From a bacterium (GTDB lineage Bacteria; Elusimicrobiota; Elusimicrobia; Elusimicrobiales; UBA9959): a DNA stretch of 59,319 bases. The notes under the pieces were generated by a model. That model searched no databases and was not told the origin of the DNA. It worked only from the letters and a program-made list of their open reading frames with translations. A program made the position numbers and the translations under genes. Every line of letters starts with the position of its first letter. The stretch's first letter is position 1. The DNA lies in assembly GCA_021811405.1 (NCBI GenBank), contig JAJZOZ010000003.1, forward strand, positions 1 to 59,319. Direction: 5' to 3'. Of this stretch, positions 45,370 through 53,468 are shown piece by piece.

Positions 45370-46953
45370 ATGAACGGCAGGGGCGAAATACTGGTGGTGG
45401 ACGACGATCCTGACATAGCGGAGCTGGTCGCGGCGGGGCTTTCGCGCGCCGGCTACCGGGTCACGCACGCCTGCTGCGGCGAGGAGGCCCTGGAGAAGGT
45501 CGGGTCGGCTGAATTCGACCTGGTGCTGCTGGACATCATGATGCCCGGGATGGGCGGCCTGGCGGCCCTCAGGGAGATCCGGAAAGCGGCCCCGGCCGCG
45601 GAGGTCGTGATGCTGACGGCCCACGCCTCGCTGGATACCGCGGTGGCGGCCATGCGGCTCGGCGCCTCTGACTATATCAGGAAGCCGTTCACCATCGAGG
45701 AGCTGGCCGCCGTGGCGGAGCGGGCCGTGGAGAAGAGGCGCTTCGCCGAGGTGGCCGCGGCCGGTTTCCGCTCCAGGTCGCTCGACGAGGTGGCCGGGCA
45801 CGCGGCGGCGGCGGCGGCCAGGCTGTTCGGGGGGGAGGAGAGCGCCGTCCTGCTGGAGGAGGGCGGCGGCGAGTTCCGCGTGGCCGGCGCCAGCGGCGGG
45901 AACGCGGTCCGCCGCATGGACCTCTACCGCTGCGCGATGTTCCTGCTGGAGGGCTCGGCCGGAGAGCCTCTGGCGCTGGAACCCCCGGCCGAGCCCACGC
46001 TCTCCCCGCTTATCGGCGCGGCGGGCCTGGCCTCGGCCCTGTTCGTTCCGCTGATGGAGGAAGGTAAACTTACGGGGGCCGTCTGCGTGCTGCGCCTTGC
46101 GGGCGAGCGGCCGTTCAGCGAGGCCGAGGCGGGCAGGGCCAGGCTGTTCGGGCCGCTGGTCGCGCTGGCGCTGCGCAACAGCAGGCTCAGCGGCCAGCTG
46201 TGGGAGGCGCGCGAGCAGCTGGTCCAGACTCAGAAGATGGAGGCCCTGGGGCTCCTGGCCAGCCAGATCTCGCACGATTTCAATAATTTGCTCGCCGTGA
46301 TAATAGGCTCCATGCAGCTGATCATGGAGGGTCCGGACCGCGGCCAGGGGAAGCTGCCGGAAGAGGTGCTGAAAATGGCGCGGGACGCGGAGGTGCTGGT
46401 CAAGCAGCTGCTGCAGTTCGCCCGCGGGGCCGAGAGCGAGGCCCGCCCGTCGGACCTCTCCGGCGCCCTCAACGACATGAAGGGGCTGCTGTCCAGGCTG
46501 CCTGGCCCGAAGGTCAGCCCGCGCTATTTCCAGGAGGCCGGGCTGCCGCCGGTCAGGATAAAGCCGGTGCACTTCAAGCAGATAGTCCTGAACCTGGTCT
46601 CGAACGCCAAGTTCTCGGCCTCGGAGAGCTGCGGGGTGACGGTCTCGCTGCGCCGCGCCGGCGCGGCGGAGCCGCTGCCGCCGGGGATGGAGCGGGAAGG
46701 CTGCGTGGTGCTGGAGGTGGCCGACGACGGGCCCGGCATCCCGCGCGAGATAATGCGGTCCATCTTCGAGCCGTTCTTCACCACCAGGGCGGAAGGTAAA
46801 GGCACGGGGCTCGGCCTGCACATAGTGCGCACGCTGGTCACCGGGTGCGGGGGGGAGATACTGGCCGGCAACAAGGAAGGCGGCGGCGCGGTGTTCAGGG
46901 TCTTCCTGCCGTCAGAAGAGGCTAGGAAGCGATCTTCTCCAGCAGGTCCCTGA
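45370..46953 (+). CDS. Receiver-GAF-histidine kinase fusion
   Basis: 527 residues: N-terminal receiver domain (DDD at 11-13, phospho-acceptor Asp55, YIRKPF), a GAF-like domain (about 135-275), then a histidine kinase with SHDFNN (His302) and ATP-binding motifs ADDGPGIP and GKGTGLGL. A receiver at the N-terminus of the kinase suggests it is itself a phosphorelay target. The gene overlaps the opposite-strand response regulator by 32 nt at the 3' ends and resembles the kinase at 47284-48822. Confidence 0.9.
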   Translation: MNGRGEILVVDDDPDIAELVAAGLSRAGYRVTHACCGEEALEKVGSAEFDLVLLDIMMPGMGGLAALREIRKAAPAAEVVMLTAHASLDTAVAAMRLGASDYIRKPFTIEELAAVAERAVEKRRFAEVAAAGFRSRSLDEVAGHAAAAAARLFGGEESAVLLEEGGGEFRVAGASGGNAVRRMDLYRCAMFLLEGSAGEPLALEPPAEPTLSPLIGAAGLASALFVPLMEEGKLTGAVCVLRLAGERPFSEAEAGRARLFGPLVALALRNSRLSGQLWEAREQLVQTQKMEALGLLASQISHDFNNLLAVIIGSMQLIMEGPDRGQGKLPEEVLKMARDAEVLVKQLLQFARGAESEARPSDLSGALNDMKGLLSRLPGPKVSPRYFQEAGLPPVRIKPVHFKQIVLNLVSNAKFSASESCGVTVSLRRAGAAEPLPPGMEREGCVVLEVADDGPGIPREIMRSIFEPFFTTRAEGKGTGLGLHIVRTLVTGCGGEILAGNKEGGGAVFRVFLPSEEARKRSSPAGP

Positions 46954-47281
46954 TCTCGTCTATCCCGAAAGGCTTTATCAGGAAGCCCTCCACCTCCACT
47001 CCGGGCAGCAGCGGGCTCTTCAGGTTGGAGACGGAGCCGGTGATGGCCACGATCTTCAGCCCCGGCCGGCGCTCGCGGATCCTCCTGATCACCTCTTCGC
47101 CGCGCATGTCCGGCATCTTCAGGTCGCAGATCACGGCGTCGAAGCCCGCGGCCTCCACCGCCGCCAGGGCCTCCCGCCCGCAGGAGGCCTCCGCTATCTC
47201 CCAGCCGCGGCTGGCCAGGGCCCGGCGCACGTACTTGCGCACCAGCTCCTCGTCGTCGACTATCAGGACTTTGCCGGGCAT
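46922..47281 (-). CDS. CheY-like single-domain response regulator
   Basis: 119 residues, receiver only: VDDE (8-11), Asp53 in ICDLKMPDM and a conserved Lys in LIKPFGI. It starts 2 nt after the stop of the kinase gene on the same strand, so it is probably that kinase's partner. No output domain, so it acts by protein contact or phosphorelay. Confidence 0.92.
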   Translation of the reverse strand: MPGKVLIVDDEELVRKYVRRALASRGWEIAEASCGREALAAVEAAGFDAVICDLKMPDMRGEEVIRRIRERRPGLKIVAITGSVSNLKSPLLPGVEVEGFLIKPFGIDEIRDLLEKIAS

Positions 47282-47283
47282 GG

Positions 47284-48822
47284 TCAGGGTACCGGCAGCT
47301 CTATGGTGAAGCTGGAGCCCTTTCCCGGGGCCCCTTCCGCGGAGATCCTGCCTTTGTGGGAGTTGATTATCCCCAGGCAGACGGAGAGCCCCAGCCCCGT
47401 CCCCTGGCCCACCGGCTTGGTGGTGAAGAAAGGGTCGAACAGCTTGCCGGCTATCTCCGGCTTTATCCCGGCGCCGGTGTCGGAGACCGTGCTGACTACG
47501 GCCTCCCCGCGCAGCTCGGTGGCGACCGTCAGCTGGCCGCCGTCGGGCATAGCGTCGCGCGCGTTGGTGAAGAGGTTCAGGTAGACCTGCATCAGCTGCT
47601 GGAAATCCGCGCTCACCAGCGGCAGTCCCGGCGCGAGCCTCTTCTCGATGCGGATATGCTGCAGCTCCATCTGGCGCGAGCAGAGCGTCAGGGTCTCCTC
47701 TATCACCTCATTGACGCTGCAGGGCTCCATGTGCTCCTTCTCCTGGCGGGAGAACGACAGCAGCGAGACGATGATCTTCTTGCAGCGGAAAACGGCCTTC
47801 TCTATGTCCTTCAGGTCGGCGTAGTTCTGGCTGTCCTTCGGCGTGTTCTCCAGCACCAGCTGGGTCAGGCCCAGTATGCCGGACAGCGGGTTGTTGATCT
47901 CGTGGGCGAGGCCGCCGGCCAGCTGGCCGAGGGCGGACATCTTCTCCGCCTGGATCAGCTGCTCCTGCGTCTCCCTCAGCCTGCGGTAGAGGCTGGAATT
48001 GCGCAGCGCCAGGTTCACCAGCGAACCGAAGATCCTGGCGCGCTGCAGGTCGTCCTCGGTGAAATGCGCCTCGCTGGCCAGGCGGTTGATGTTGATGAGG
48101 CCGGTGGGCCTGTTCTCCTCCATCAGCGGCAGGAAGAGCGAGAACTTCACCCCCTCCAGCCCGCCGAGGTCCGCGAAATCTGCGTTCCCGGAAGGGTTCT
48201 CCACGAGGATCAGCGGCCTGGGGGCGCCGTCCAGCCGCTCCAGCGTCCGCGCGCACATGGCCAGCCGCTGCTCCTTCACGGGCCCGTCCTCCACTCCGGC
48301 CGACACCGCTATGCGCGGCTTGCCGTCCTTGTCCGACAGCACGAGCAGCGACTCCTCCGCCTTGAGGATGCGGGCCACCGAGTCCACTATGACCCGGAGC
48401 TGCTCCTCCGGCTTCACGGTGGAGAAGATGGCCCTGGTGATATCGTTGAACCTGCGCTTCTCGAGAGCCCGCTCCACCATCCCCAGCAGCTCCCTGACGT
48501 CGAAAGGCTTGTGCAGGTAGTCGAAGGCGCCCTTGCGCAGGCTCTGGATGGCCGTGCCCATGGTGCCGTGGCCCGTGGCGATGATGACCTCTATCTCGGG
48601 GTCCAGCTTCTTCAGCTCTCCGAGCGCGGTGATGCCGTCCATGCCCGGCATCTGTATGTCCATGATGGCCAGGTCGAAGTCGCCTTCGGCCGCCAGCTTC
48701 ACCGCCGTCTCGCCGTCCCCGGCCACGGAGATCCCGTAGCCGTTGGAGGTGAGCGCGTAGGAGATCAGCTCCGCGATCTGGGGTTCGTCGTCCACCACGA
48801 GGATGTTGGCTTTGGCGGTCAT
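47284..48822 (-). CDS. Receiver-GAF-histidine kinase fusion (paralogue)
   Basis: 512 residues: receiver (Asp55 in IMDIQMPG, YLHKPF), GAF-like domain (about 135-285), HisKA with HEINNPL (about residue 308) and HATPase (SDTGAGIKP, GQGTGLGLS). Same unusual domain order as the kinase at 45370, on the opposite strand. A TACAAT-like box lies about 11 nt upstream of the ATG with no Shine-Dalgarno, so its leader would be very short. Upstream of it, 48823-49009 holds only a terminator. Confidence 0.9.
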   Translation of the reverse strand: MTAKANILVVDDEPQIAELISYALTSNGYGISVAGDGETAVKLAAEGDFDLAIMDIQMPGMDGITALGELKKLDPEIEVIIATGHGTMGTAIQSLRKGAFDYLHKPFDVRELLGMVERALEKRRFNDITRAIFSTVKPEEQLRVIVDSVARILKAEESLLVLSDKDGKPRIAVSAGVEDGPVKEQRLAMCARTLERLDGAPRPLILVENPSGNADFADLGGLEGVKFSLFLPLMEENRPTGLININRLASEAHFTEDDLQRARIFGSLVNLALRNSSLYRRLRETQEQLIQAEKMSALGQLAGGLAHEINNPLSGILGLTQLVLENTPKDSQNYADLKDIEKAVFRCKKIIVSLLSFSRQEKEHMEPCSVNEVIEETLTLCSRQMELQHIRIEKRLAPGLPLVSADFQQLMQVYLNLFTNARDAMPDGGQLTVATELRGEAVVSTVSDTGAGIKPEIAGKLFDPFFTTKPVGQGTGLGLSVCLGIINSHKGRISAEGAPGKGSSFTIELPVP

Positions 48823-48974
48823 GATAGTATTGAATTGTATAAAAAAAGACGGGGAGGAAAAGGGGGGCGACAGGGAGTATCCCCCCGGAAGAATTAAGAA
48901 AGCCCCTCGCGCGTCCGCCTTTCGAATCCCTCACGCGCGACATAATGATGGCGCGCTCCTCAGCTTTTTAAAGC

Positions 48975-49000
48975 AAAAAACCCACTTGCGTGGGTTTTTT
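48975..49000 (-). terminator. Bidirectional terminator after tRNA-Ser
   Basis: AAAAAACCCA-cttgcg-TGGGTTTTTT, a hairpin with A and T tracts on both sides, placed just after the 3' end of the minus-strand tRNA. Confidence 0.88.
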
Positions 49001-49009
49001 AAAAAGCTT

Positions 49010-49094
49010 CGGAGAGGGAGGGATTCGAACCCTCGAGGGTGTTACCCCTACAGGTTTTCGAGACCTGCTGTTTCAACCGCTCACACACCTCTCC
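49010..49094 (-). tRNA. tRNA-Ser (anticodon CGA)
   Basis: 85 nt, class II. The acceptor stem GGAGAGG pairs with CCTCTCC, with discriminator G at 49010. Anticodon arm CAGGT-CTCGAAA-ACCTG gives anticodon CGA (reads UCG). There is a long variable arm, and the T-arm carries GGTTCGAATCC. The 3' CCA is not encoded. Confidence 0.95.
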
Positions 49095-49121
49095 ACAATG
49101 CCGCAGCAGCGGCAAAACTAG

Positions 49122-49127
49122 ATTATA
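49122..49127 (-). promoter_or_regulatory. -10 box of tRNA-Ser
   Basis: On the minus strand, TATAAT (in TATATAATC) lies 27 nt upstream of the tRNA 5' end. No clear -35 box. Confidence 0.4.
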
Positions 49128-49181
49128 TAAAATCGGGAAGCCGGGCGGGCGTCCGGGCGGGAATATTGCTCGGAATTTGAA

Positions 49182-49218
49182 TTGCCCGCCCGACTGCGGA
49201 AGAAATATAATCCTATTA
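49182..49218 (+). promoter_or_regulatory. Promoter of mgtA (leaderless candidate)
   Basis: TTGCCC (49182-49187), 18-nt spacer, TATAAT (49206-49211), then seven bases to the ATG at 49219. No ribosome-binding site. The short distance also rules out an Mg-sensing leader like that of enterobacterial mgtA. Confidence 0.55.
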
Positions 49219-51876
49219 ATGAGACTGCCGTTCGAAAAACTGGTCCCTTCCCGCGTCAGGCAGGGCGTGAAGTCCCAGGCCTCCGTCCTGTCGGACAACG
49301 ACCGCCGCCTGCAGGGCGTCTGCGCGCTGCCGGCCGACAAGGCCCTGGCGGAGCTGGGTTCCTCCCCCGCGGGCCTGGCCCCTGGGCAGGCCGCAGCGGC
49401 AAGGGAGCGCTGGGGTTTCAACGCGCTGTCCAGGAAAGAGAAGAAATTTTTCGTCTTCGAGATACTCGACCGCTTCAAGAACCCGCTGGCCGTGCAGCTG
49501 CTGGTGATTGGCATCATCTCGCTGTGGATCGGAGACGTGCGCTCCGCGGTGGTGGTGGGCGGGATGGTCTTCCTGAGCGTGGTGCTTTCGTACGTGCAGG
49601 AGACGCGCTCCGGCAAGGCCGTGGAAGAGCTGCAGAAGATGGTGCAGGCCAACACGCTGGTGCTGCGCGGCGGCAAGGAGACCGAGATCCCCACCGTCGA
49701 GCTGGCGCCGGGCGACGTCGTGGTGCTGCACGCCGGCGCGATCATCCCGGCCGACCTGCGGCTGATCTCCGCCAAGGACTTCTTCCTGAGCCAGTCGGCG
49801 CTGACCGGGGAGTCCATGCCGATAGAGAAGGCCGCCGAAATTTCCGGCGAGCCGCCCGCCTCGGTCATAGAGCTGCCGAACGCCTGCTTCCAGGGCAGCT
49901 ACGTGGTCAGCGGCTCCGCGCGCGGCGTGGCCGTCAATACCGGCGAGCGCACCTACCTCGGGTCCATCTCGGCGCGGCTGGCCGGCGAGAAGACGCAGAC
50001 CAGCTTCGACCGGGGCATCCAGGACTTCACCTGGCTGATGATCCGCTTCATGGTGGTGATGGTCAGCCTCGTGTTCCTGATCGTGGGGCTGACAAAGGGC
50101 GACTGGCTGCAGGCGCTGCTGTTCGCGATGTCGGTGGCCGTCGGCCTCACCCCGGAGATGCTGCCGATGATCCTGACGGTGAACCTCTCCAAGGGCGCGC
50201 TGGTGATGTCGAAGAAGAAGGTCATCGTAAAGCGTCTCCACTCCATCCAGAACTTCGGCGCGATAGACATACTCTGCACGGACAAGACCGGCACGCTGAC
50301 GCAGGACCGCATAGTGCTGGAGAGGTTCGTGGACGTGGCCAACCAGCACAGCGACGACGTGCTGCGCTACGCCTACATGAACAGCTACTACCAGACCGGC
50401 CTGCGCAACCTGCTCGACCGCGCTATACTCTCGCACACGGACCTCGACGTGGAGCGCAGCTGCCGCAAGGTGGACGAGATCCCGTTCGACTTCCAGCGCA
50501 AGAGGATGTCCGTCATCATAGAGTACGAGGGCTCGCACGTGATGATCACGAAGGGCTCGGTGGAGGACATCTACAGCGCCTGCGGCTCCTACCAGCTCGA
50601 CGACGAGGTGCTGCCGCTGATAGACGTGATCAAGCGCGACCTGATGGAGGAGTACGAAAGGCTCTCCCGCGCGGGCTACCGCGTGCTGGCCGTGGCCTAC
50701 AAGGAATTCCCGAAGGACAGGACCTCGTTCGGCGCGAAGGACGAGTCCGACCTGGTGCTGCTGGGCTACCTCGCCTTCTTCGATCCGCCGAAGGACTCCG
50801 CGGCCCGGGCGCTGGCGGGCCTGGAGCGCATGGGGGTCGGCATAAAGATACTCACCGGCGACAACGAGCTGGTGACGCAGAAGATCTGCAAGGATGTCGG
50901 CCTGGGCGAGGGCGGGGTGCTGACCGGGGCGCAGCTGGCGGCGATGAACGAGACCGAGTTCGCCGCCGCGGCCGGGAAGGCCAGGGTGTTCGCCCGGCTC
51001 TCCCCGGCGCAGAAGGAGCAGGTGATAGCCGCGCTGCAGAAGGCGGGCCACGTGGTGGGCTTCCTCGGCGACGGCATCAACGACGCGCCCGCGCTGAACC
51101 TCGCCGACGTGGGGATCTCGGTGGACACGGCCGTGGACGTGGCCAAGGAATCCGCCGACATCATCCTGCTGGACAAGGACCTCGTGGTGCTCGAGGAGGG
51201 CATCATAGAGGGCCGCAAGGTCTTCGGCAACATCACGAAGTACATCAAGATGGGGGCGAGCTCCAACTTCGGCAACATGTTCAGCGTGGTCGGCGCCAGC
51301 TACTTCCTGCCTTTTCTGCCGATGCTGCCGATCCAGATCCTGATGAACAACCTGCTCTACGACATCTCGCAGACGGGCATCCCCACCGACAAAGTGGACG
51401 AGGAGTACCTGCAGAAGCCCAAGAAGTGGAACATCGGCAACATCAAGAAGTTCATGCTCTTCGTCGGGCCCATCAGCTCCATCTTCGACTACGCCACGTT
51501 CTTCCTGATGCTCTACGTCTTCGGCTGCGCGGCCTTCCCGGCCTCGGCGGGCACGCCGCAGGCGGCCTACCTCGAGAAGCTTTTCCACACCGGCTGGTTC
51601 GTGGAGTCGCTGCTGACGCAGACCTTCATCGTCTACATCATCCGCACGAAAAAGATCCCCTTCCTGCAGAGCACGCCGAGCATGGGCATGGTCTTCGCCA
51701 CCGCGATGGCCGTGACGGTGGGCGTGTTCCTGCCGCATACCCACTTCGCCGGCAAGCTGGGCTTCGTGCCGCTGCCGGGCGCCTACTGGCTCTGGATAGC
51801 CGGCTTCCTGCTGGCGTACGCCGTGCTGACGCACAACGTCAAGACCTGGTTCTACCGCAAGTTCGGAGACGACTGA
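49219..51876 (+). CDS. mgtA: P-type ATPase, Mg2+-importing (MgtA/MgtB) family
   Basis: I place the start at 49219 (MRLPFEKL), after the TATAAT box; the track start at 49039 lies within the tRNA. The 885-residue protein has the actuator motif TGESMP, the phosphorylation motif DKTGTLT (Asp355), GDGINDAP (from residue 617) and about ten membrane helices, with the C-terminal segment NNLLYDISQTGIPTDKVDEE typical of the Mg group. It would import Mg2+ across the inner membrane. It overlaps the EIIA-like gene by one base. Confidence 0.9.
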   Translation: MRLPFEKLVPSRVRQGVKSQASVLSDNDRRLQGVCALPADKALAELGSSPAGLAPGQAAAARERWGFNALSRKEKKFFVFEILDRFKNPLAVQLLVIGIISLWIGDVRSAVVVGGMVFLSVVLSYVQETRSGKAVEELQKMVQANTLVLRGGKETEIPTVELAPGDVVVLHAGAIIPADLRLISAKDFFLSQSALTGESMPIEKAAEISGEPPASVIELPNACFQGSYVVSGSARGVAVNTGERTYLGSISARLAGEKTQTSFDRGIQDFTWLMIRFMVVMVSLVFLIVGLTKGDWLQALLFAMSVAVGLTPEMLPMILTVNLSKGALVMSKKKVIVKRLHSIQNFGAIDILCTDKTGTLTQDRIVLERFVDVANQHSDDVLRYAYMNSYYQTGLRNLLDRAILSHTDLDVERSCRKVDEIPFDFQRKRMSVIIEYEGSHVMITKGSVEDIYSACGSYQLDDEVLPLIDVIKRDLMEEYERLSRAGYRVLAVAYKEFPKDRTSFGAKDESDLVLLGYLAFFDPPKDSAARALAGLERMGVGIKILTGDNELVTQKICKDVGLGEGGVLTGAQLAAMNETEFAAAAGKARVFARLSPAQKEQVIAALQKAGHVVGFLGDGINDAPALNLADVGISVDTAVDVAKESADIILLDKDLVVLEEGIIEGRKVFGNITKYIKMGASSNFGNMFSVVGASYFLPFLPMLPIQILMNNLLYDISQTGIPTDKVDEEYLQKPKKWNIGNIKKFMLFVGPISSIFDYATFFLMLYVFGCAAFPASAGTPQAAYLEKLFHTGWFVESLLTQTFIVYIIRTKKIPFLQSTPSMGMVFATAMAVTVGVFLPHTHFAGKLGFVPLPGAYWLWIAGFLLAYAVLTHNVKTWFYRKFGDD

Positions 51877-52652
51877 TGAAAAGCATACTCACCGCGCTTC
51901 AGGAAGGCAGGCTGATAGAGCTGCCCGAGACCGACAAGGAAAAGGCCCTGCGCTACCTGGCCACGATACTGGAGGCCATCCCCGACGTCAGCGCCAACGT
52001 GGACGTGGCCGAGGGCGTGCTGGAGCGCGAGAAGTCGGCCAACACCGGCATCGGCCGCGGCTGGGCCTGCCCGCACATACGCGTGGACGGGGACGGCGAG
52101 CTGTTCTCGGTGCTGGGCTGGAGCCCGGCCGGCATAGACTACGGCGCGCCCGATGGTAACAAGGTGCACCTGCTCGTGATGTACTACATCCCCGGCAACC
52201 AGCGGATGGCCTACCTGAAGGAGCTTTCCGGGCTGGCCAAGTCGATACAGGCGGGCCGGGGCATAGAGAACATAGAGAAAGCGGCCGCGCTCAACGACGT
52301 GCGCAACGAGCTGCTGAACTGGGTCTCCGCCTCCATAGACACCACGATGCCGCAGGCCAAGGCGCGCATGATCAAGCTGGAGGCGAAGCAGGCCCTGGCG
52401 GCCGAGCAGGCGCTGGCCGCCCCGCAGGCGCTGGAGCGGCTCGTCCCGCTCTACCTGCTGGCCGGCGCGGGGCCGAAGCACATAGCCCTGTCCCAGGACG
52501 CCGAGCTGGTGAAGCTGCTGGAGGCGGCCGAGATCGGGCCTATCGGGGAAAAGCAGGATTTCGAAGCGGGGTCCTACAAGGTGTTCGTCAGGTCGCGTTC
52601 CGCCTACAAGGCCGACCGGGTGCTGTACGACTGCATAGCGGTAAAACGCTGA
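51876..52652 (+). CDS. EIIA (PtsN/fructose-type) domain protein with C-terminal extension
   Basis: 258 residues; ATG at 51876 shares a base with the mgtA stop (TGATG). Residues 1-155 match a PTS EIIA domain of the PtsN/fructose type, with the active-site His67 in CPHIRVDG. The remaining about 100 residues are Ala/Gln/Leu-rich and then a small mixed segment, not recognised. EIIA(Ntr) proteins control K+ and phosphate sensors; the coupling here suggests control of MgtA. No EI or HPr is in view, so the donor is unknown. Confidence 0.75.
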   Translation: MKSILTALQEGRLIELPETDKEKALRYLATILEAIPDVSANVDVAEGVLEREKSANTGIGRGWACPHIRVDGDGELFSVLGWSPAGIDYGAPDGNKVHLLVMYYIPGNQRMAYLKELSGLAKSIQAGRGIENIEKAAALNDVRNELLNWVSASIDTTMPQAKARMIKLEAKQALAAEQALAAPQALERLVPLYLLAGAGPKHIALSQDAELVKLLEAAEIGPIGEKQDFEAGSYKVFVRSRSAYKADRVLYDCIAVKR

Positions 52653-52670
52653 GCCCGCCGCCGGGAAGCG

Positions 52671-52704
52671 AAAAAAGACAGCCCCGGGCTGTCTTTTTTC
52701 TTTA
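52671..52704 (+). terminator. Rho-independent terminator after the mgtA-EIIA operon
   Basis: AAAAAAGACAGCCC-cggg-CTGTCTTTTTT hairpin with A and T tracts. Confidence 0.9.
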
Positions 52705-53285
52705 TAAAACCGCGGAGTCTCAGGAATGAAGTTCGAGACTACTTCGCGCAACATCCCGAGGAATCATTATAAATACCGCTTTCGATCCGTTTTAGCGAAG
52801 GAGTCCCGCTCTTATCCGCGAGATGTCGTCGCAGGCGTGGCCACGAAGCGCGGCCCCGCACTGCTCCTTGCCGCGAGAAGCGGGGTCCGCAGGCTCGCCC
52901 ACACGCCGGCCCATTGGTGGGCCGGCTGCGGGCTCGCTCTGCTCCACCATAAGGTGTCCCGCTCTTAAACTGCTTTATAATTATTCCCCGCGCGCACTGC
53001 AAAGAAAAGAGCTGAACCTATTATATTACAGATTCGCCCGCGCCGCCAATGGCTTCGGCTGAAGCCACTCGCGGCGCGGGCCTGTTCCTGTTAATGTCAA
53101 CTGACCTTATGCCGGTGGCCCCGATTTGATAAAACACCGCCCCGGCGTCCGCTTCGCGGCCGCCGCGGCGGTCTTTATGTAATTGTTTGTAGCCACCGGA
53201 AGAGGCGGAAACTGCAAAGAACAAGCGGTAGGCCCAGGCCGGCAGCGGCTGGCCGTTTGAGGGCCGCCGCCTCCGGCCTGGCCCG
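52705..53285. other. Gene-free, hairpin-rich tract at the island's left edge
   Basis: No convincing gene on either strand; the short ORFs here look random. It holds a 12-nt direct repeat GTCCCGCTCTTA at 52803 and 52956, and long imperfect inverted repeats: GCCGGCCCA/TGGGCCGGC around 52906, CCCGCGCCGC...GCGGCGCGGG around 53038-53080, ACCGCC-CGGC-CCGC mirrored at 53133-53170, and GGCCAGGCCGG-like arms at 53230-53283. Possibly mobile-element debris or recombination sites; unexplained. Confidence 0.5.
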
Positions 53286-53295
53286 GCTTACAATG
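53262..53295 (+). repeat. Module-boundary repeat, copy 1
   Basis: The 32 nt from 53262 match 54868-54899 at 27 positions, including the shared ends GGCTTGGCCCG-like core and TTACAA. It forms the 3' arm of a larger inverted repeat and lies 174 nt before the cyclase-like gene. Confidence 0.55.
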
Positions 53296-53339
53296 TTCCC
53301 ACCCATTTATGGTACAGCAAAATTACCCACCCGATTTGA
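53293..53339. repeat. Possible remnant of an IS21-family terminal repeat
   Basis: Two similar units, CCCACCCATTT and CCCACCCGATTT, flank GGTACAGCAAAATTA. Tandem repeats with TACAGCAAAATT-x-CCCACC-like text are reminiscent of IS21-family ends. No transposase gene is present, so at most a solo end. Recalled pattern, low certainty. Confidence 0.25.
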
Positions 53340-53405
53340 GGGAGAAGACTATAGGCGCTTATAAAGTATGTGCTTTCATCACGACATGCCGTTGTCGGGA
53401 TGCTC

Positions 53406-53414
53406 TGCTATAAT
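53406..53414 (+). promoter_or_regulatory. Extended -10 promoter of the cyclase/HEPN pair
   Basis: TGcTATAAT at 53406-53414, an extended -10 element, with no matching -35 box; gives a leader of about 48 nt before the ATG at 53469, containing a GGGGA site. Confidence 0.5.
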
Positions 53415-53468
53415 AAGCGTGTTGGGCAACAAAATACCTGCAAGCGTTTATCCTGGGGAAATACGAGT

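Noticed and set aside
49010-49219. tRNA-Ser as the attachment site of the island
   Set aside because: The tRNA is over 4 kb from the island and separated by the core-like mgtA-EIIA operon; no repeated tRNA 3' end was seen near the island.
49216-51834. 872-residue minus-strand ORF opposite mgtA
   Set aside because: Shadow of mgtA: composition rich in Arg/His/Gln/Val with no motifs, exactly covering the real P-type ATPase gene.
49182-52652. 1156-residue plus-strand ORF
   Set aside because: Only its last 258 codons (from 51876) are real, the EIIA-like gene; the rest is a shadow of mgtA in another frame.
52726-53002. Overlapping plus- and minus-strand ORFs (80 and 87 codons) in the hairpin tract
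   Set aside because: No ribosome-binding site, no recognisable family, and opposite frames are equally open; treated as non-coding.
53037-53283. Long inverted repeats as integron attC sites
   Set aside because: No GTTRRRY/RYYYAAC core pair at the ends and no integron integrase in the window.
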